Of a stretch of 64,000 nucleotides of DNA, positions 20,101 through 31,247 are shown in pieces. The stretch comes from Mermis nigrescens (lineage: Eukaryota > Nematoda > Enoplea > Mermithida > Mermithidae), in NCBI GenBank assembly GCA_036768485.1, contig JAVLUZ010000154.1:26587637-26651636 (forward strand). The letters run 5' to 3'. Numbering within the stretch: the stretch's first letter is position 1; each line of letters opens with the position of its first letter. The position numbers and the translations under genes were made by a program. The notes beneath the pieces are model-generated. The model saw nothing but the letters and a program-made list of their open reading frames with translations. It ran no database searches and had not been told where the DNA came from.

Positions 20101-22361
20101 ACTAAAATCGCCTGACAGTACCTGGCTTTTCAAAATTTGAGGGAGGGGTAATACCCCCTCTCACCCCTCCTTATGCCCTTGTGTGATGAGCACACCTGGG
20201 CGTGGGGGTTTGGGGGTATGCACCCCCAGAAACCAAAATATCACCCCCTCCAGAAATCAAAATACTCCCCAGAATTCAATTTTTGAAAAATTTTTTTCGT
20301 TTTTTTCGCAATTTTTTGATGCCAATGGATAGTGCTTGATGAGAAACGTCGAAAAATGGTGTTTTTTCGCCATACCACCATTTTAAGGCCATTTTTTTAA
20401 ACTTCAAAAAATCTTGCACCCCCCAGAATTTTCTCGCTGCCCACGTATGGTGATGAGGGGCTATATAAAATTTCTTTAACTCCCAAAGAAATGAATAGCG
20501 AAAAACTGGCTACCTGGGATAATAATTGTACCCGGGTTTCAATGTTTATCAGAAGCAAGCTTTGATATGAATAAACAAGATCAGTAGAGGCTTTAATTTA
20601 CATAGGGCTGAAAAATGAATTTAAAGAAATGATTGCAGCAAGGAATGAGAGCCTATATATCATACATGCATGTAGGGGTATGGCATAAATTCTAAAATAG
20701 CGTAAAATCGAGTTTGCGGTCAAATTTGGAGAAAGTGTTTGCTTTTCATTCGCATTCGGCATTCATTTTGCCTTATTTTCTCCAGAAAGTTTCTTGTTTT
20801 TCCATTCGCCTCATGCATGTCTGGTCTAACTAGACCCTCGGAAGGACAGAAGGCGAAAAGGCAATATAAATGCCAAAAAACGGAGAAAAATCTACAATTT
20901 TCCCAGGTCTTGAAATCGAACAGAAACTGTCAGCATCAATCACGTTAGTTATTTTAACTTTCATAACATTTTTCATGGCCTTTTTAGCTGAAAAAAATTT
21001 CGGCTGACCTCCTCCAGGCCAGCCCTGCTTTGCAGCTGTGCTATAATTATCTGTACAAAACCTTCAAGACAGAATTTGTGCGCACATGCAGTGTCACAAG
21101 AACATGCTTATCAGTGATTATTTTATTCCGTTAACTTTCACAATATCGCATTTTATCCTTCGATTTGTTCTATTCATTTGCGAATGACTTATTTTATGCT
21201 TGAATGTCTTATTGAAATACCCTTGGAAAAAATATACCTTGAAAAAAATATAAACAATAAAAAATATACCCTCGCGTTTTTAGTTTTCTATTTGATCAAA
21301 ATTGTCAAATTTTTAGCGCTTCGCGCCATATACTCATGTTTTTACTATATGTTGTCCAATTTGTTCTACTTTTTAAATTGTGTCCAAAATTTTTTCATGG
21401 TTTTATGCTCTAGGAAGATAGAGCAGTGCCAGAAACTCCGAAAAACGATGTTTTCGATGCGTACCCACGGTTTTTGCGCCAAAAATAGGCACTTTAAAAT
21501 TTCACTCCCCACCCCCAAGAATTCCCATGCTGTACATATTTGAAAAGAGGGCGATTGAATTGAAACCTTGGGCATTGTTAAGTTTTTTAGCAACCCTGTT
21601 AGAGGGTGCTTGTAGCAGCAGGAACGAGGCAGCTACTTCCGGATAACATATCTAGAGGCAACAGTTGCTATTATTTCTGAAACCTAATAATTTAGCAATG
21701 CATTGCCTGGTAGACAGATGTAGTACAGAGGGCCTTGCAGCGAACAATTCTGGGTCTCCGATGGAGCGAAATCGCAAAAAATTCCATTCTGGGAGAGGGT
21801 CTGCCGAATTCTGCGGTGGATTCGAAAACCCTTCCTTCCCCTCTACGCCCATATGTGCAGTGGCTTGTAAAGAGAAGCTGTGGATCCTGTAGATTTATGG
21901 TCCCATTCCAGCTGAAGTGTGAATGACCAGCAGTTCCAAGTTTATAGCTGACAAATTAATCCGTTAAATCGAAAAGATTACCCGAGTTCAACTGCATTTC
22001 AACTATATTTCAACCTCAACTATATTCCATTCTCGTTTCATTTTATAGACAATGGTTTAAGTATAAAATTAGGAAAAGTTACTTACAAATGAAGCACATC
22101 AAGATACTGGCCATGCGTGTCACCACATATTATGATGGGTGGCTGACATGCCAATAGCGATGGCTGACCAGCCATAGACGCTGCAGTCCGTTCTATCAAA
22201 TATTCGATATCAGACAAACTTAGAGGCGACTCCGCAGCAGGCAATTTGGACGATGGCGAGTCAGCATTCAATGGTGGTGCATCAAAACTAAATAAGCGGT
22301 TGATCATCGCCTCGAGCTTCTGACAGTCAACGGGGAAAGATGAATTCGGCAGCGAATTCAT
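14058..22361 (-). CDS. Divergent PP1-type Ser/Thr protein phosphatase, seven exons, one frameshift
   Basis: Exons on the minus strand: 22361-22087, 19288-19242, 19179-18993, 18939-18753, 18144-18041, 15883-15749 and 14195-14058. All have GT-AG splice sites and consistent phases. If the single frameshift is ignored, they encode about 357 residues; PP1 is about 330. The metal and catalytic motifs of the PPP family are present in order: GDTHGQY (near residue 80), GDYIDRG (109), RGNHE (139), the CMHGG His (190), RAHQ (265) and SAPSYCG. Spacing between the motifs equals that of PP1. PP1 dephosphorylates Ser/Thr with two metal ions and is directed by regulatory subunits. Differences from canonical PP1 are a longer Ser/Pro-rich N-terminus, GDTHG instead of GDIHG, and a private basic C-terminus replacing the usual tail. 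In exon 3 a run of seven T (plus 19093-19099) is one base short, which breaks the frame between DDFF and RGNHE. It is either a sequencing error or a recent pseudogene. Fast-evolving PP1 paralogues in insects are often male-biased; that is inference here. Confidence 0.85.
14790..15021. mobile_element. hAT-like MITE family A in PP1 intron 6
   Basis: Begins CACACGTGGGCGTGGGGG, ends GCTGCTCACCTATG, and is flanked by ATCTGAGC at 14782-14789 and 15022-15029. Confidence 0.88.
15022..15748. other. PP1 intron 6 remainder
   Basis: No element termini recognised. It contains a near-direct repeat of about 40 bp on GATAAAGCGAATTGAAT (about 15527-15595). Confidence 0.45.
15749..15883 (-). CDS. PP1-like gene exon 6
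   Basis: Acceptor gttattcag and donor GTAAGC. Reads [20 protein letters not shown] then [14 protein letters not shown], matching the PP1 beta12-beta13 loop region (SAPNYCGEFDN). Ends phase 0 after RCNFL. Confidence 0.92.
15884..16593. other. PP1 intron 5, proximal part
   Basis: AT-rich intronic sequence. No exon or element recognised. Confidence 0.45.
16594..17020. mobile_element. hAT-like MITE family B
   Basis: Ends CATGGGTGCACAAGGTC and the inverse of CATACATGCACATAGGGG, flanked by ATGGTGCA at 16586-16593 and 17021-17028. The interior carries GGCGCGAAGCGCC at 16861-16873. A second copy lies in reverse orientation at 50.9 kb. Confidence 0.85.
17029..18040. other. PP1 intron 5, distal part
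   Basis: AT-rich. No exon or clear element; one CTTCGCGCC word near 17666 may be a worn repeat. Confidence 0.4.
18041..18144 (-). CDS. PP1-like gene exon 5
   Basis: Acceptor tgcatttacag and donor GTGAAA. Reads [20 protein letters not shown] then [15 protein letters not shown], aligned to [20 protein letters not shown] of PP1. Contains the RAHQ metal ligand. Confidence 0.9.
18753..18939 (-). CDS. PP1-like gene exon 4
   Basis: Acceptor actttttttag-like tract and donor GTATAC. Reads [20 protein letters not shown] then [10 protein letters not shown] and [13 protein letters not shown]. Contains the HGGLSP metal-ligand His and the LLWSDP block of PP1. Confidence 0.9.
18993..19179 (-). CDS. PP1-like gene exon 3 with one-base frameshift
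   Basis: Acceptor ccgatttcag and donor GTAATT. The first half reads [20 protein letters not shown] onward to FPDDFF. The second half reads [20 protein letters not shown] and [11 protein letters not shown] in a different frame. One T is missing from the run at 19093-19099; eight T would give the expected FFLLRGNHE. No other defect was seen. Confidence 0.85.
19242..19288 (-). CDS. PP1-like gene exon 2 (47 bp micro-exon)
   Basis: Acceptor catatttag and donor GTAAGC. Reads [17 protein letters not shown], matching LFEYGGFPPESNYLFLG of PP1. Carries two bases in and one base out. Too short for an open-frame scan, but the alignment leaves no doubt. Confidence 0.88.
20191..20449. mobile_element. hAT-like MITE family A in PP1 intron 1
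   Basis: Begins CACACCTGGGCGTGGGGG and ends CTGCCCACGTATG. GTGATGAG flanks at 20183-20190 and 20450-20457. A fragment resembling the family B end (ACCCCTCCTTATG) lies just upstream, so it is probably nested. Confidence 0.88.
20690..22082. repeat. PP1 intron 1 repeats
   Basis: Two worn dispersed repeats. One around 20690-21040 shares AATAGCGTAAAATCG and GGCCAGCCCTGC-type words with 61.8 kb. The other at 21280-21548 is a family H copy (AGCGCTTCGCGCC at 21315-21327, CCCATGCTGTACAT end). Boundaries are approximate. Confidence 0.5.
22087..22361 (-). CDS. PP1-like gene exon 1
   Basis: Starts at ATG 22361-22359 and ends at donor GTAAGT with two bases carried over. The first 75 residues are low in similarity and Ser/Pro/Leu-rich. 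They include the PP1-like helix [11 protein letters not shown] and a longer linker before [20 protein letters not shown]. The start is the first ATG of the open frame. Confidence 0.85.
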
Positions 22362-22610
22362 TATTTAACACTAAAATTAACAAATGCATTGCACTGAACG
22401 GTAAATGATCAGTTGGAGAGATTGACTGCGTTTATTTACTAAAGTCATTCAATTTTCTAAGATTTAACATATTCGTCTGCCCATCATCTTTAAATGTATA
22501 TATCACCTTCATATTGCTAGAATATGTACCTATTATATTGTGCACATAGTCAGGGCTTAAGGAGCACAGAACCTGACAGAGACCATATGAATTAATTACT
22601 CATTTCTAGA

Positions 22611-22935
22611 ACTAGCAAAGAACAATGCTCCGATGGAACAAAAAAGGTAAATATACTTTAATTTCTTCATTGCTAAGGATGTAAAAGGAGGGGACTAGGG
22701 AAAATTTTTCTATATGCGCAGAAGCCATAGGAATGTGCTAAACAGTTAGACTTCCCCTAAACAAAGCAAAAATCAAAGTTTATTCTGCGGCCTATGCGCG
22801 TTTCTGCAGATTTTCCGTAGTAATTTCGATTAAGATGGCGAGTATTTTGATTACTTCATTTTGGAAAATTTAAAGAAGAAGAAATTCAAGTATATTTACC
22901 TTTTATGTTCCATCGGAGCATTTTTCTTTGCTAGT
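22611..22935. mobile_element. Long-terminal-inverted-repeat element family E, deletion copy
   Basis: Starts ACTAGCAAAGAACAATGCTC and ends with its inverse (ACT preserved). The left arm is about 190 bp, but only about 50 bp of the right arm remains, compared with the copies at 28.8 and 31.2 kb. Confidence 0.8.
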
Positions 22936-22970
22936 TCTCTTCTTTTATTTAATAATTCAGGCCATATATC

Positions 22971-24023
22971 CATAGGTGGGCAGCGCCAAAATTCTGGGGG
23001 CGGCAAGTAGCTGAAGAAATTTCTTTTTTCGTCTCGAACCCTTTACACTAAAATGATCACAGATCAAGAAATATTGCGTTGAAAGAGAAAAAAATTTCAC
23101 GTTTAGAGATATCGTAGCCCTCTACATTATAAAACCAATTGGACTGCACAGAAACTGAAATTAAGCTAGATAAGTTTTAGGACACGCTAACAGTAAAAAA
23201 ACCCGTATGCTTTACACTTTTGTGCAACAATCATTGAATGTAAAGAAATTTTAAGGTCAGATTCGTAATCTACAGCTCAGGGGCAACATTAAAAAAATTG
23301 GCCTTTCGCAAAGTGTTTGATACCCAATATTATGGCGGAAAAGTGCTTCTCAGTGTAAACTTTTCACTTGTGCGAATAACGCAATGTTGGGTGTATAGAA
23401 ACAAAATAAACTAGGATCTGTAACGCTAAGGTCAGGGCACATTTTAAGCATAATTAGATATGTTCCGTTTACTTAGCGGAGTAGTTGGAGAAATTTCGTT
23501 TTTCGTCTCGAACCCTTTACACTAAAACGATCACTGATCAAGAAATGTTATGTTAAACGAGAATAAAAATTCGGTTTTGAGATATTGCAACCCTCTACAT
23601 TATAAAACTAATTGGACTGCACAGAAACCAAAATTGAGTTAGATAAGCTGAAGGACACGCAAAGAGTAAAAAACTCGTATACTTTACACTTTTGTGTAAC
23701 AACTATTGAGTGTAAAGAAATTTTAAGTTCAGATTCGTAATCTACAACTCGGGGGCATTATTTAGAAAAATGGCCCTCCGCAAATTATTTGATTTTTCGG
23801 TTAACGTTTTACACTCTCATTGCTAACTCGGTATTGAGTGTAAACAAAAAAAGAAAGACGGGCATCGAATTTTTTAATTATCCATCGATTAAAAAAACTG
23901 CACCTTCCAGGTGTGTGCCGTTGTTGCTGTGAGGGGGGGCACAAATTTCGCACTCGCTGTGATAAACATATAAGAAAAAGGATGGCCAAGTATATTATAG
24001 GTAGCGCTATTGCGCTACCTATG
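22971..24023 (-). repeat. Family F arm (left half of large inverted duplication)
   Basis: The outer end is CATAGGTGGGCAGCGCCAAA. It is followed by two units of about 484 bp (marker CGTCTCGAACCCTTTACACT at 23030 and 23514) and ends in the palindrome GGTAGCGCTATTGCGCTACC near 24000. It is the inverse of 29677-31212, and the homology continues outward into AT-rich flank and a family E element on both sides. Confidence 0.8.
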
Positions 24024-24152
24024 ATTACAAAGTCGACAAAATAGTTTTGGTATCTTCTACGAGGCAACCCGATCTAGAGGGAGTCACCGATATGACCGAC
24101 CTATGACCTTCTCGTGAAGTATGTTTGATAAGAAAAGAAATGCGGATATGAG

Positions 24153-24413
24153 CACACCTGTGCGTGGGGGGTTTGGGGGGTATGCACCCCCAGAAACCAA
24201 AATACCCCCCAGAAATCAAAATACTTCCCCCCAGAATTCAATTTTTGAAAAATTTTTTTCGTTTTTTATCGCAATTTTTTGACGCCAATGGATAGTGCTT
24301 GATGAGAAACGTCGAAAAATGGTGTTTTTATTGCCCTACCACCATTTTTAAGGCCATTTTTTGATCTTTCAAAAAATCTTGCACCCCCTAGATTTTTTTG
24401 CTGCCCACGTATG
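24153..24413. mobile_element. hAT-like MITE family A
   Basis: Begins CACACCTGTGCGTGGGGGG and ends CTGCCCACGTATG. GATATGAG flanks at 24145-24152 and 24414-24421. Confidence 0.88.
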
Positions 24414-24584
24414 GATATGAGAGTAAAGGAAAGCGAAACATATGAAAAAATTGTGCACAATATACTAGGAGGGCCCGTGCATACCTAATTTAACACAATT
24501 TTATGACTTATAACCTTAGGCAATCGCATAACATGTTAAACATCTTGTTCAAATTGTCGCCTTTTTTTGCGCAAATTTTTAGAG

Positions 24585-24655
24585 GAGTCAGATTCGACCC
24601 ATGGACCTTCTGATTGGTATTCCAGCGCTGTAACCACTAAATCTATCTGATAATG
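24585..24655 (-). pseudogene. tRNA-like relic (possible SINE head)
   Basis: On the minus strand TTAGTGGTTACAGCGCTGG resembles a box A region. About 30 bases later GGGTCGAATCTGAC resembles box B. The acceptor stem does not pair convincingly, so it is not an intact tRNA gene. Confidence 0.45.
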
Positions 24656-24659
24656 GGTA

Positions 24660-25809
24660 TGAAATGAACAAGCTTATATGGGGTACACGTTAGGAAGACT
24701 CAAGGTGATGTCCTATACGAGGGTAAAATGCTGGGGCGGCATTCTTCGCACCAAGTCTACCATCCAAACTAGCGTTGGTATAGTTAGTAAAATACGGCGT
24801 AGTTATTTGATAATGGTTGACGAAGTCCTGGAAAAATGCTTAATTAGAATTATTGAGTAAGTAGGGGAACAAACTAAGTTAACTACATATTTAATTTCCA
24901 GCTTAAAAAAACCGCTTTTTCACATATTGTATCGGACGGATGTACGTATATATGTACAATTGGGCTTTAATTAACAAAAAATGAAGTCGGTGCTGATGCA
25001 AAATATTCTATAATCTTTATAATATTATGCATATAGTATATTATATAACATTATATAAGTATGGCTCAAGAAAAACGAATCGTATATTAGTTCTTTAATT
25101 TCATTATTTCTTTTCAAGCTTGATGCGATTTATATTGCATAAGAGCCCATTACCTCGGGAGATGTCACTTATGACACTGGTTGAATTGGTTTCGATTTAT
25201 ACCCAATTGAGCGAGAGTAGTTTTTCGATAATTAAACAAAGTTAATCTTATATGAAATCAAAATTAATAGTTCTACTACTCTTTTAAAATTTATTTTTAG
25301 TGGTTTAGCTTTGCGAAACAACTGCACCTTTCTTTATCACAGGTTGTTACAATCATTCATGAACATGCTTTTAATTCTAAGCAATTGCTAAAATAATTTA
25401 AGCAATTGCTAAAATAATTTAAGCAATTGCTAAAACGAGTAAAATTTAATTGTTTTGCAGCAAACTAAAATGCCATGCAGGAAATTGATAAGTTATAGCC
25501 AATGGGGTTTTAGAAAAAAAGTTGCACTAAAATGCCGTAAAAAATTGTAAACTTACAGGGCAATACAGGCAAATAATAATGTTTCTGGCAAAAACGACTT
25601 ATATTAAAATATATTATTTTAGACAACGCAAGATATATGTTTATCATTTTGAGGCTTCAAGCGAGGAAGATAGGCTTTCAAAAGAAAAATGTCTCTAATT
25701 TGATATTGTAATTAAGAATTGTTGGTTCTATACGGTTTGTTTAGCCGCCTGTATTATAATAAATTATAATGTAAAATAATACAATATAATAGGTATGTAC
25801 CTCAATTAT
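24660..25809. other. Gene-free stretch inside the inverted duplication
   Basis: AT-rich. It contains three direct copies of TAAGCAATTGCTAAAA (about 25378-25435). No exon recognised. Confidence 0.45.
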
Positions 25810-26500
25810 CATAGGTAGCGCGATAGCGCTACCTATAATATACTTGGCCATCGTTTTTTATTTGTTTATCACAGCGAGTGCGAAATTTGTGCCCTCCCTC
25901 ACAGCAACAACGGCACACACACCTGGGAGGTGCGGTTTTTTTAATCGATAGATAATTAAAAAATTCGATGCCGGTGTTTTGTTTTTGTTTAAACTCAATA
26001 CCGAGTTAGCAATGAGTGTGTAAAGTGTAAACCGAAAAATCAAATAATTTGCGGAGGGCCAATTTTTTTAAATGTTGCCCCTGAGCTGTAGATTACGAAT
26101 CTGACCTTGAAAATTTCTTTAAACTGAATGGTTGTTGCAAAATAATGTAAAGTATACAGGTTTTTTACTCTTTGCGTGTCCTTCAGCTTATCTAACTCGA
26201 TTTTAGTTTCTATGCAGTCCAATTGGTTTTATGTTGTAGAAGATTACAATATCTCAAAACCCTTTTTTCTTCTCTTTTAACGCAATATTTCTTGATTTGT
26301 AATCGTTTTAGTGTAAAGGGTTCGAGACGAAAAACGAAATTTCTTCAGCTACTCCGCTAAGTAGGCGGAACATGCTAATTATGCTTAAAATGTGCCCTGA
26401 CCTTAGCGTTACAGATCCTAGTTTATTTTGTTCCTGTATACCCAATATTGCGTTATTAGCGCAAGTGTAAAGTTTACAATATATCATTAGTGATTAAGTA
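25810..26500 (+). repeat. Family F copy
   Basis: Starts with the palindrome CATAGGTAGCGCGATAGCGC and continues with CACACCTGGGAGGTGCGG. It then has one of the roughly 480-bp units, including TTCGAGACGAAAAACG near 26320 and GTGTAAAG words. Confidence 0.75.
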
Positions 26501-26756
26501 TTAAAATCCGCCGATAGGTTGAGTTCGTGCAAGTGGCTGACGTGTCCGTTCTCGCGTGTGGATTTAAAAAAAGAGTAATGGATTCAAATCTTCTGAATAC
26601 TGACTTTTTCATTTTTTAATTCTTTTGGCAAAACCATGCACTTCATTTGACTTATTCATCTATTTAGGTTAAGCAATCCGCTGGCTTCTTCATTTATCGT
26701 TTTGTAAAACTCCAAATTTATGTTTACTATTTTATTTTAGGGTCAGTATTTAATCA

Positions 26757-28700
26757 ATGGTAGCGCGTTAGCGCGTACCTATAATATACTTGGGTACCCC
26801 CAACACCTGTGCACCCCCTACAGCTATAACGGGACACATCTGGGAGGTGCGGTTTTTTTAAAAGAAAGATAATAAAAAAATTCGCTGCCTGTCTCTTTTT
26901 GTTTTTCTTTACACTCAAAACTGACTGTGTAAAGAAGGTGTAAAGTTTTGGCGTAACGTTATAACATATAGCGAATTTTGGCAGTTTTTTTACCTGGCTT
27001 GTGGACAACTCAGTATTGACTCTTCAAACAATTTAATGGCATAGATTTGTAGAGGAAGGAATTCTGCAGATGATACTTTTTTGGTTTTTGAATTTCGCTC
27101 TAGTTCTCGAATGGGAGTGTAAAGAGTGCGAAAATCTGGGGGTGAAAAGACACATTTTGGTCGAGTTTTCGACTTGTTTATGTCTGCCAACAACTCCGGT
27201 TATGAGTTTTAAGAAATTTTTTCTGACAGAAATGTACTACGGATCAAGGGCTATCTTGTGCTTACCAGCAAACTTTTCTACAATCAATACGCAGTTAGAA
27301 ACAGGGGTTTAAACTTTACACTCTAGTGGATGAGTAAAAAAACAGATTTTGTCCAAGATTTCTCTGCCAACTTTTTCGCGTATGAGTTGGGATGAATTGA
27401 ATAAAATAGAAATAAAGTTACTTATAAGGGCTAAACGTCGAAGCAAGCCGCGTTCAAAAAAACGTAATATTGAGTTGTTTATGGGGGTGTAAAGTTCGAA
27501 ATCTGAGGTGTAAAATGGCCGAAGAAACAGTTTTTTTCGTATTTTGATTGGTAAATCATATCAAATATTTTGCGGAACATAAGTTTGGCACATACAAACG
27601 TACTACAATCAAAGGGCTACAAACTGGCTCGAACCGAATTTATTTTCACTCAATGGGGCGTTAGGTTCAGATTTTTAAAGTTTACAATGTGGTGGACAGT
27701 GGAAAATGCGATTTTGTCCATTTTTTGTTCGCCACTTTCTCTGTTCAGAAGTCGAGCGAGGTCGAATAGGATAAAAATAAAGTACTTTCTAAGGAGGTAC
27801 GCGTCACAGCGAATTGCGTTTGTTTACATCAATATTTAGCTTTTTCGGGAAGTGTAAAGTCAAAGAAATGGGGGAGTTAAACGTGTTTCTGTCTTGTTTT
27901 TTTCTGCCAAGTTCTGGGTTATGAGTCTGGACATAATCTCAAGTCTAAATATGAAGCAGAAACCAAATGTGATCTGCCAGTTTGTTTGCACTCAACAGTG
28001 GTGTAAAGTGGTTTACATCTGATATTTATTTGTCATCGGGCCATTGTGGAGACTTCATTTTTTCATAAATGTTGATCCTAATATCAGAGTAATATCAGAA
28101 TTACGAATCCGACTCGAATTTTCTTTACACTCTGTGGTTGTGTAAAGTTTACACTGCATATTAACTTTAGTTCTAGAGCGTTGCAGAAGCTTGATTTTTT
28201 CTAAAGTCTAAAAATGTACCAGGAATCAAATGTGAGACGCCAGTTGAGCGCGTTTGCTTACACTCAACAGTGGTGTGAAGTAGTTTACAACTGATGTTTA
28301 TTTGTTCTCAGGGTATTGTGGAGACTCAATTTTTCCATAAATCTTAATCTTAATATCAGAGTAATATTAGAATTACGAATCCGACTAAAATCCTCTTTAC
28401 TTCTGTGGTTGTGTAAAGTTTACACTGCATATTAACTTTAGTTCTAGAGCCTTGCGGAAGCTTAATTTCTTTTCAAAATGTTCTACGTAAAATCAGAATT
28501 GGGAATCTGACTGTTAGTTTTCTCTGCACTTAGTAGTTATGTAAAGTTTGCACTATTCATTTGTTGTTAATATGTAGTTTATACTACAAATTTATTTTAC
28601 TTCCAAATCTGAGCGTTAGTGTTCCTTACACTTGATATTTGCGTAAAGTTTATGCTGAAAAAGCTTTGGTCTGTTTAAATAATGTAAGGTTGTCTTGTTT
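26757..28700 (+). repeat. Family F-related block rich in GTGTAAAG words
   Basis: Starts GGTAGCGCGTTAGCGCGTAC followed by TATAATATACTTGG as in the other copies. After that it diverges into many short segments punctuated by GTGTAAAGT and TTTACACT words in both orientations. Two near-identical segments of about 180 bp follow each other at about 28000-28450. Confidence 0.6.
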
Positions 28701-28829
28701 AAAAAGGATAATGCTGATGTTAAGAACAATATTGTTTTCCGCGTTCTTGGACTGCTGTCATTAGTGTGGCATGTTACTGTATGTGTTTACTGACTGATGT
28801 ACTCAAATCATGCTAATTAAAAGTAGGGT

Positions 28830-29631
28830 ACTAGCAAAGAACAATGCTCCGACGGAACAAAAAAGATGAATATACTAGGAATTGTGGATTATTAAGGATG
28901 CAAAACGAGGGGACTTGGAAAAAGCTACCTAAAGTCGCAAAATCTGCTAAAAATCACACTTTCTCTAAGCAACGCAAGAAATCGAAGTATATTCTGCGGC
29001 CTCTAAAAAAGTGTCTTTTTTAAATAATTTTCAAAGTTTCAGAGAATAGTGTATAAACGAAATCAATAATGTTTACTTTTTTGTAAATTGCTTGCAAGTA
29101 GCAACGCTGACTAGCTTCGTATCCTGATTGATAGGAAACTAAGTGGTATTGTATTTAAAGTTGTTTTATTTTGTTAAGAGCATTATAGCAAGCAAAGCAG
29201 GGGCCGATTGATCAGTGCACACAATCGTTACGGGCATGCTAGTGTACCTACATTTAGTCTGTTTCAAGTCAACTTACGCGTTTCCTACTGTTTTAAACCA
29301 ACAATTTCTTCAATTGTCTTGGATGCATCGATGTTTGCTATTTCATTCAATTGGCTTAGAAAGACTGTTAGTTTACTCAATATCATTTCCCATAGCTACT
29401 GCATAGCTAACGTGCTGCTTTTTCAATCATTTATAGTCAAATATTTATTTTAATTTGTTGGCCGCAGAAGATACTTCGATTTTTGGCGTTGCTTAGAGAA
29501 AGTGTGAATTTTAGCAGATTTTGCAACTTTAGGTAGCTTTTTCCTAGTACCCTCCTTTTACATTCTTGATAATCCACAATTCCAAGTATATTCATCTTTT
29601 TTGTTCCATCGGAGCATTTTTCTTTGCTAGT
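28830..29631. mobile_element. Family E element with about 175-bp terminal inverted repeats
   Basis: ACTAGCAAAGAACAATGCTC begins the left arm (about 28830-29005), and its inverse ends the right arm (about 29460-29631). The inner part carries no convincing transposase frame. Confidence 0.8.
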
Positions 29632-29676
29632 TATTATATAAGTCACTCAGATGTGATTACTGCATTCGACATAATT

Positions 29677-31212
29677 CATAGGTAGTGCGATAGCGCTACC
29701 TATAATATACTCGGCCATCCTTTTTCTAATATGTTTCTCACAGCGAGTGCGAAATTTGTGTCCCTCCTCACAGCAACAACGGCACACACCTGGGAGGTGC
29801 GGTTTTTCCTAATCGATGGATAGTTAAAAAATTCGATGCCCGTTTTTTGTTGTTTACACTCAGTACCGAATTAGCAATGAGTGTGTAAAGTGTAAACCGA
29901 CAAATCAAATAATTTGCGGAGGGCCAATGTTTTTAAAATGTTGCCCCAGAGTTGTAGATTACGAATCTGAACTTAAAATTTCTTTACACTCAATAGTTGT
30001 TACACAAAAGTGTAAAGTATACGTGTCTTTTACTCTTTGCGTGTCCTTCAGCTTATCTAACTCAATTTTGGTTTCTGTGCAGTCCAATTAGTTTAATAAT
30101 GTAGAGGGTTGCACTATCTCAAAACCGAATTCTTTATCTTTTAACGCAATATTTCTTGATCTGCAATCGTTTTAGTGTAAAGGGTACGAGACGAAAAACG
30201 AAATTTCTCCAACTACTCCGCTAAGTGGGCGGAACATGCTAATTATGCTTAAAATGTGCCCTGACCTTAGCGTTACAGATCCTAGTTTATTTTCTTTCTA
30301 TAAACCAATATTGCGTTATATGCACAAGTGTAAAGTTTACACTGAGAAGCACTTTTCCGCCCAGAGCATTGGGTATCAAACAATTTGTGGAAGGCCGATT
30401 TCTTTTTAAATGTAGCCCCTGAGTTGTAGATTACGAATCTGACCTTAGAATTTCTTACACTCAATGGTTGTTGCACAAAAGTGTAAAAATTTTTTCACTT
30501 ACTAAACGAATTTTTTACTGTTAGCGGGTCCTAAAAGTTATCTAACTCAATTTTGGTTTGTGTGCAGTCCAATTGGTTTAACAACGTAGTGGGTTACAAC
30601 ATCTCAAAACACAAAATTTTTTCTCTTTTAACGCAATATTTCTCGATCTGTGATTGTTTTAGTGTAAAAAAATTCGAGACGAAAAACGAAATTTCCTCAG
30701 CTACTCCGCTAAGTAGGCGCAACATTCTAATTATGCTTAAAACGTGCCCTGACCTTAGCAATACAGATCTTAGTTTATTTTGTTTCTATACACTCAACAT
30801 TGCGTTATTCGCACAAGTGTAAAGTCTACACTGAGAAGCACTTTTCCGCCCAGAGCATTGGGTATCAAACAATTTGCGGAGTGCCAATTTTTTTAAATGT
30901 TGCCCCTGGGTTGTAGATTACGAATCTGACCTTAGAATTTCTTTACGCTCAATGGTTGTTGCACAAAAGTGTAAAGTATACAGGTTTTTTACTGTCAGCT
31001 TGTCCGAAAGCTTATCTAGCTCAATTTTGGTTTCTGTGCAGTCCAATTGGTTTTATAATGTAGAGGGCTACAATATCCAAAACGTAAAATTTTTTCTCTT
31101 TCAATGCAATATTTCTCAATCTGTGATCATTTAAGTGAAAAGGGTTCGAGACGAAAAAAGAAATTTCTTCAGCTACTTGCACCCCCTAGAATTTGGGCGC
31201 TGCCCACCTATG
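29677..31212 (+). repeat. Family F arm (right half of large inverted duplication)
   Basis: Starts CATAGGTAGTGCGATAGCGC and has three units of about 480 bp (GAGACGAAAA markers near 30188, 30676 and 31148). It ends GGGCGCTGCCCACCTATG, the inverse of the start at 22971. Confidence 0.8.
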
Positions 31213-31247
31213 GATATATGGCCTGAATAAATAAATAAAAGAAGGAA

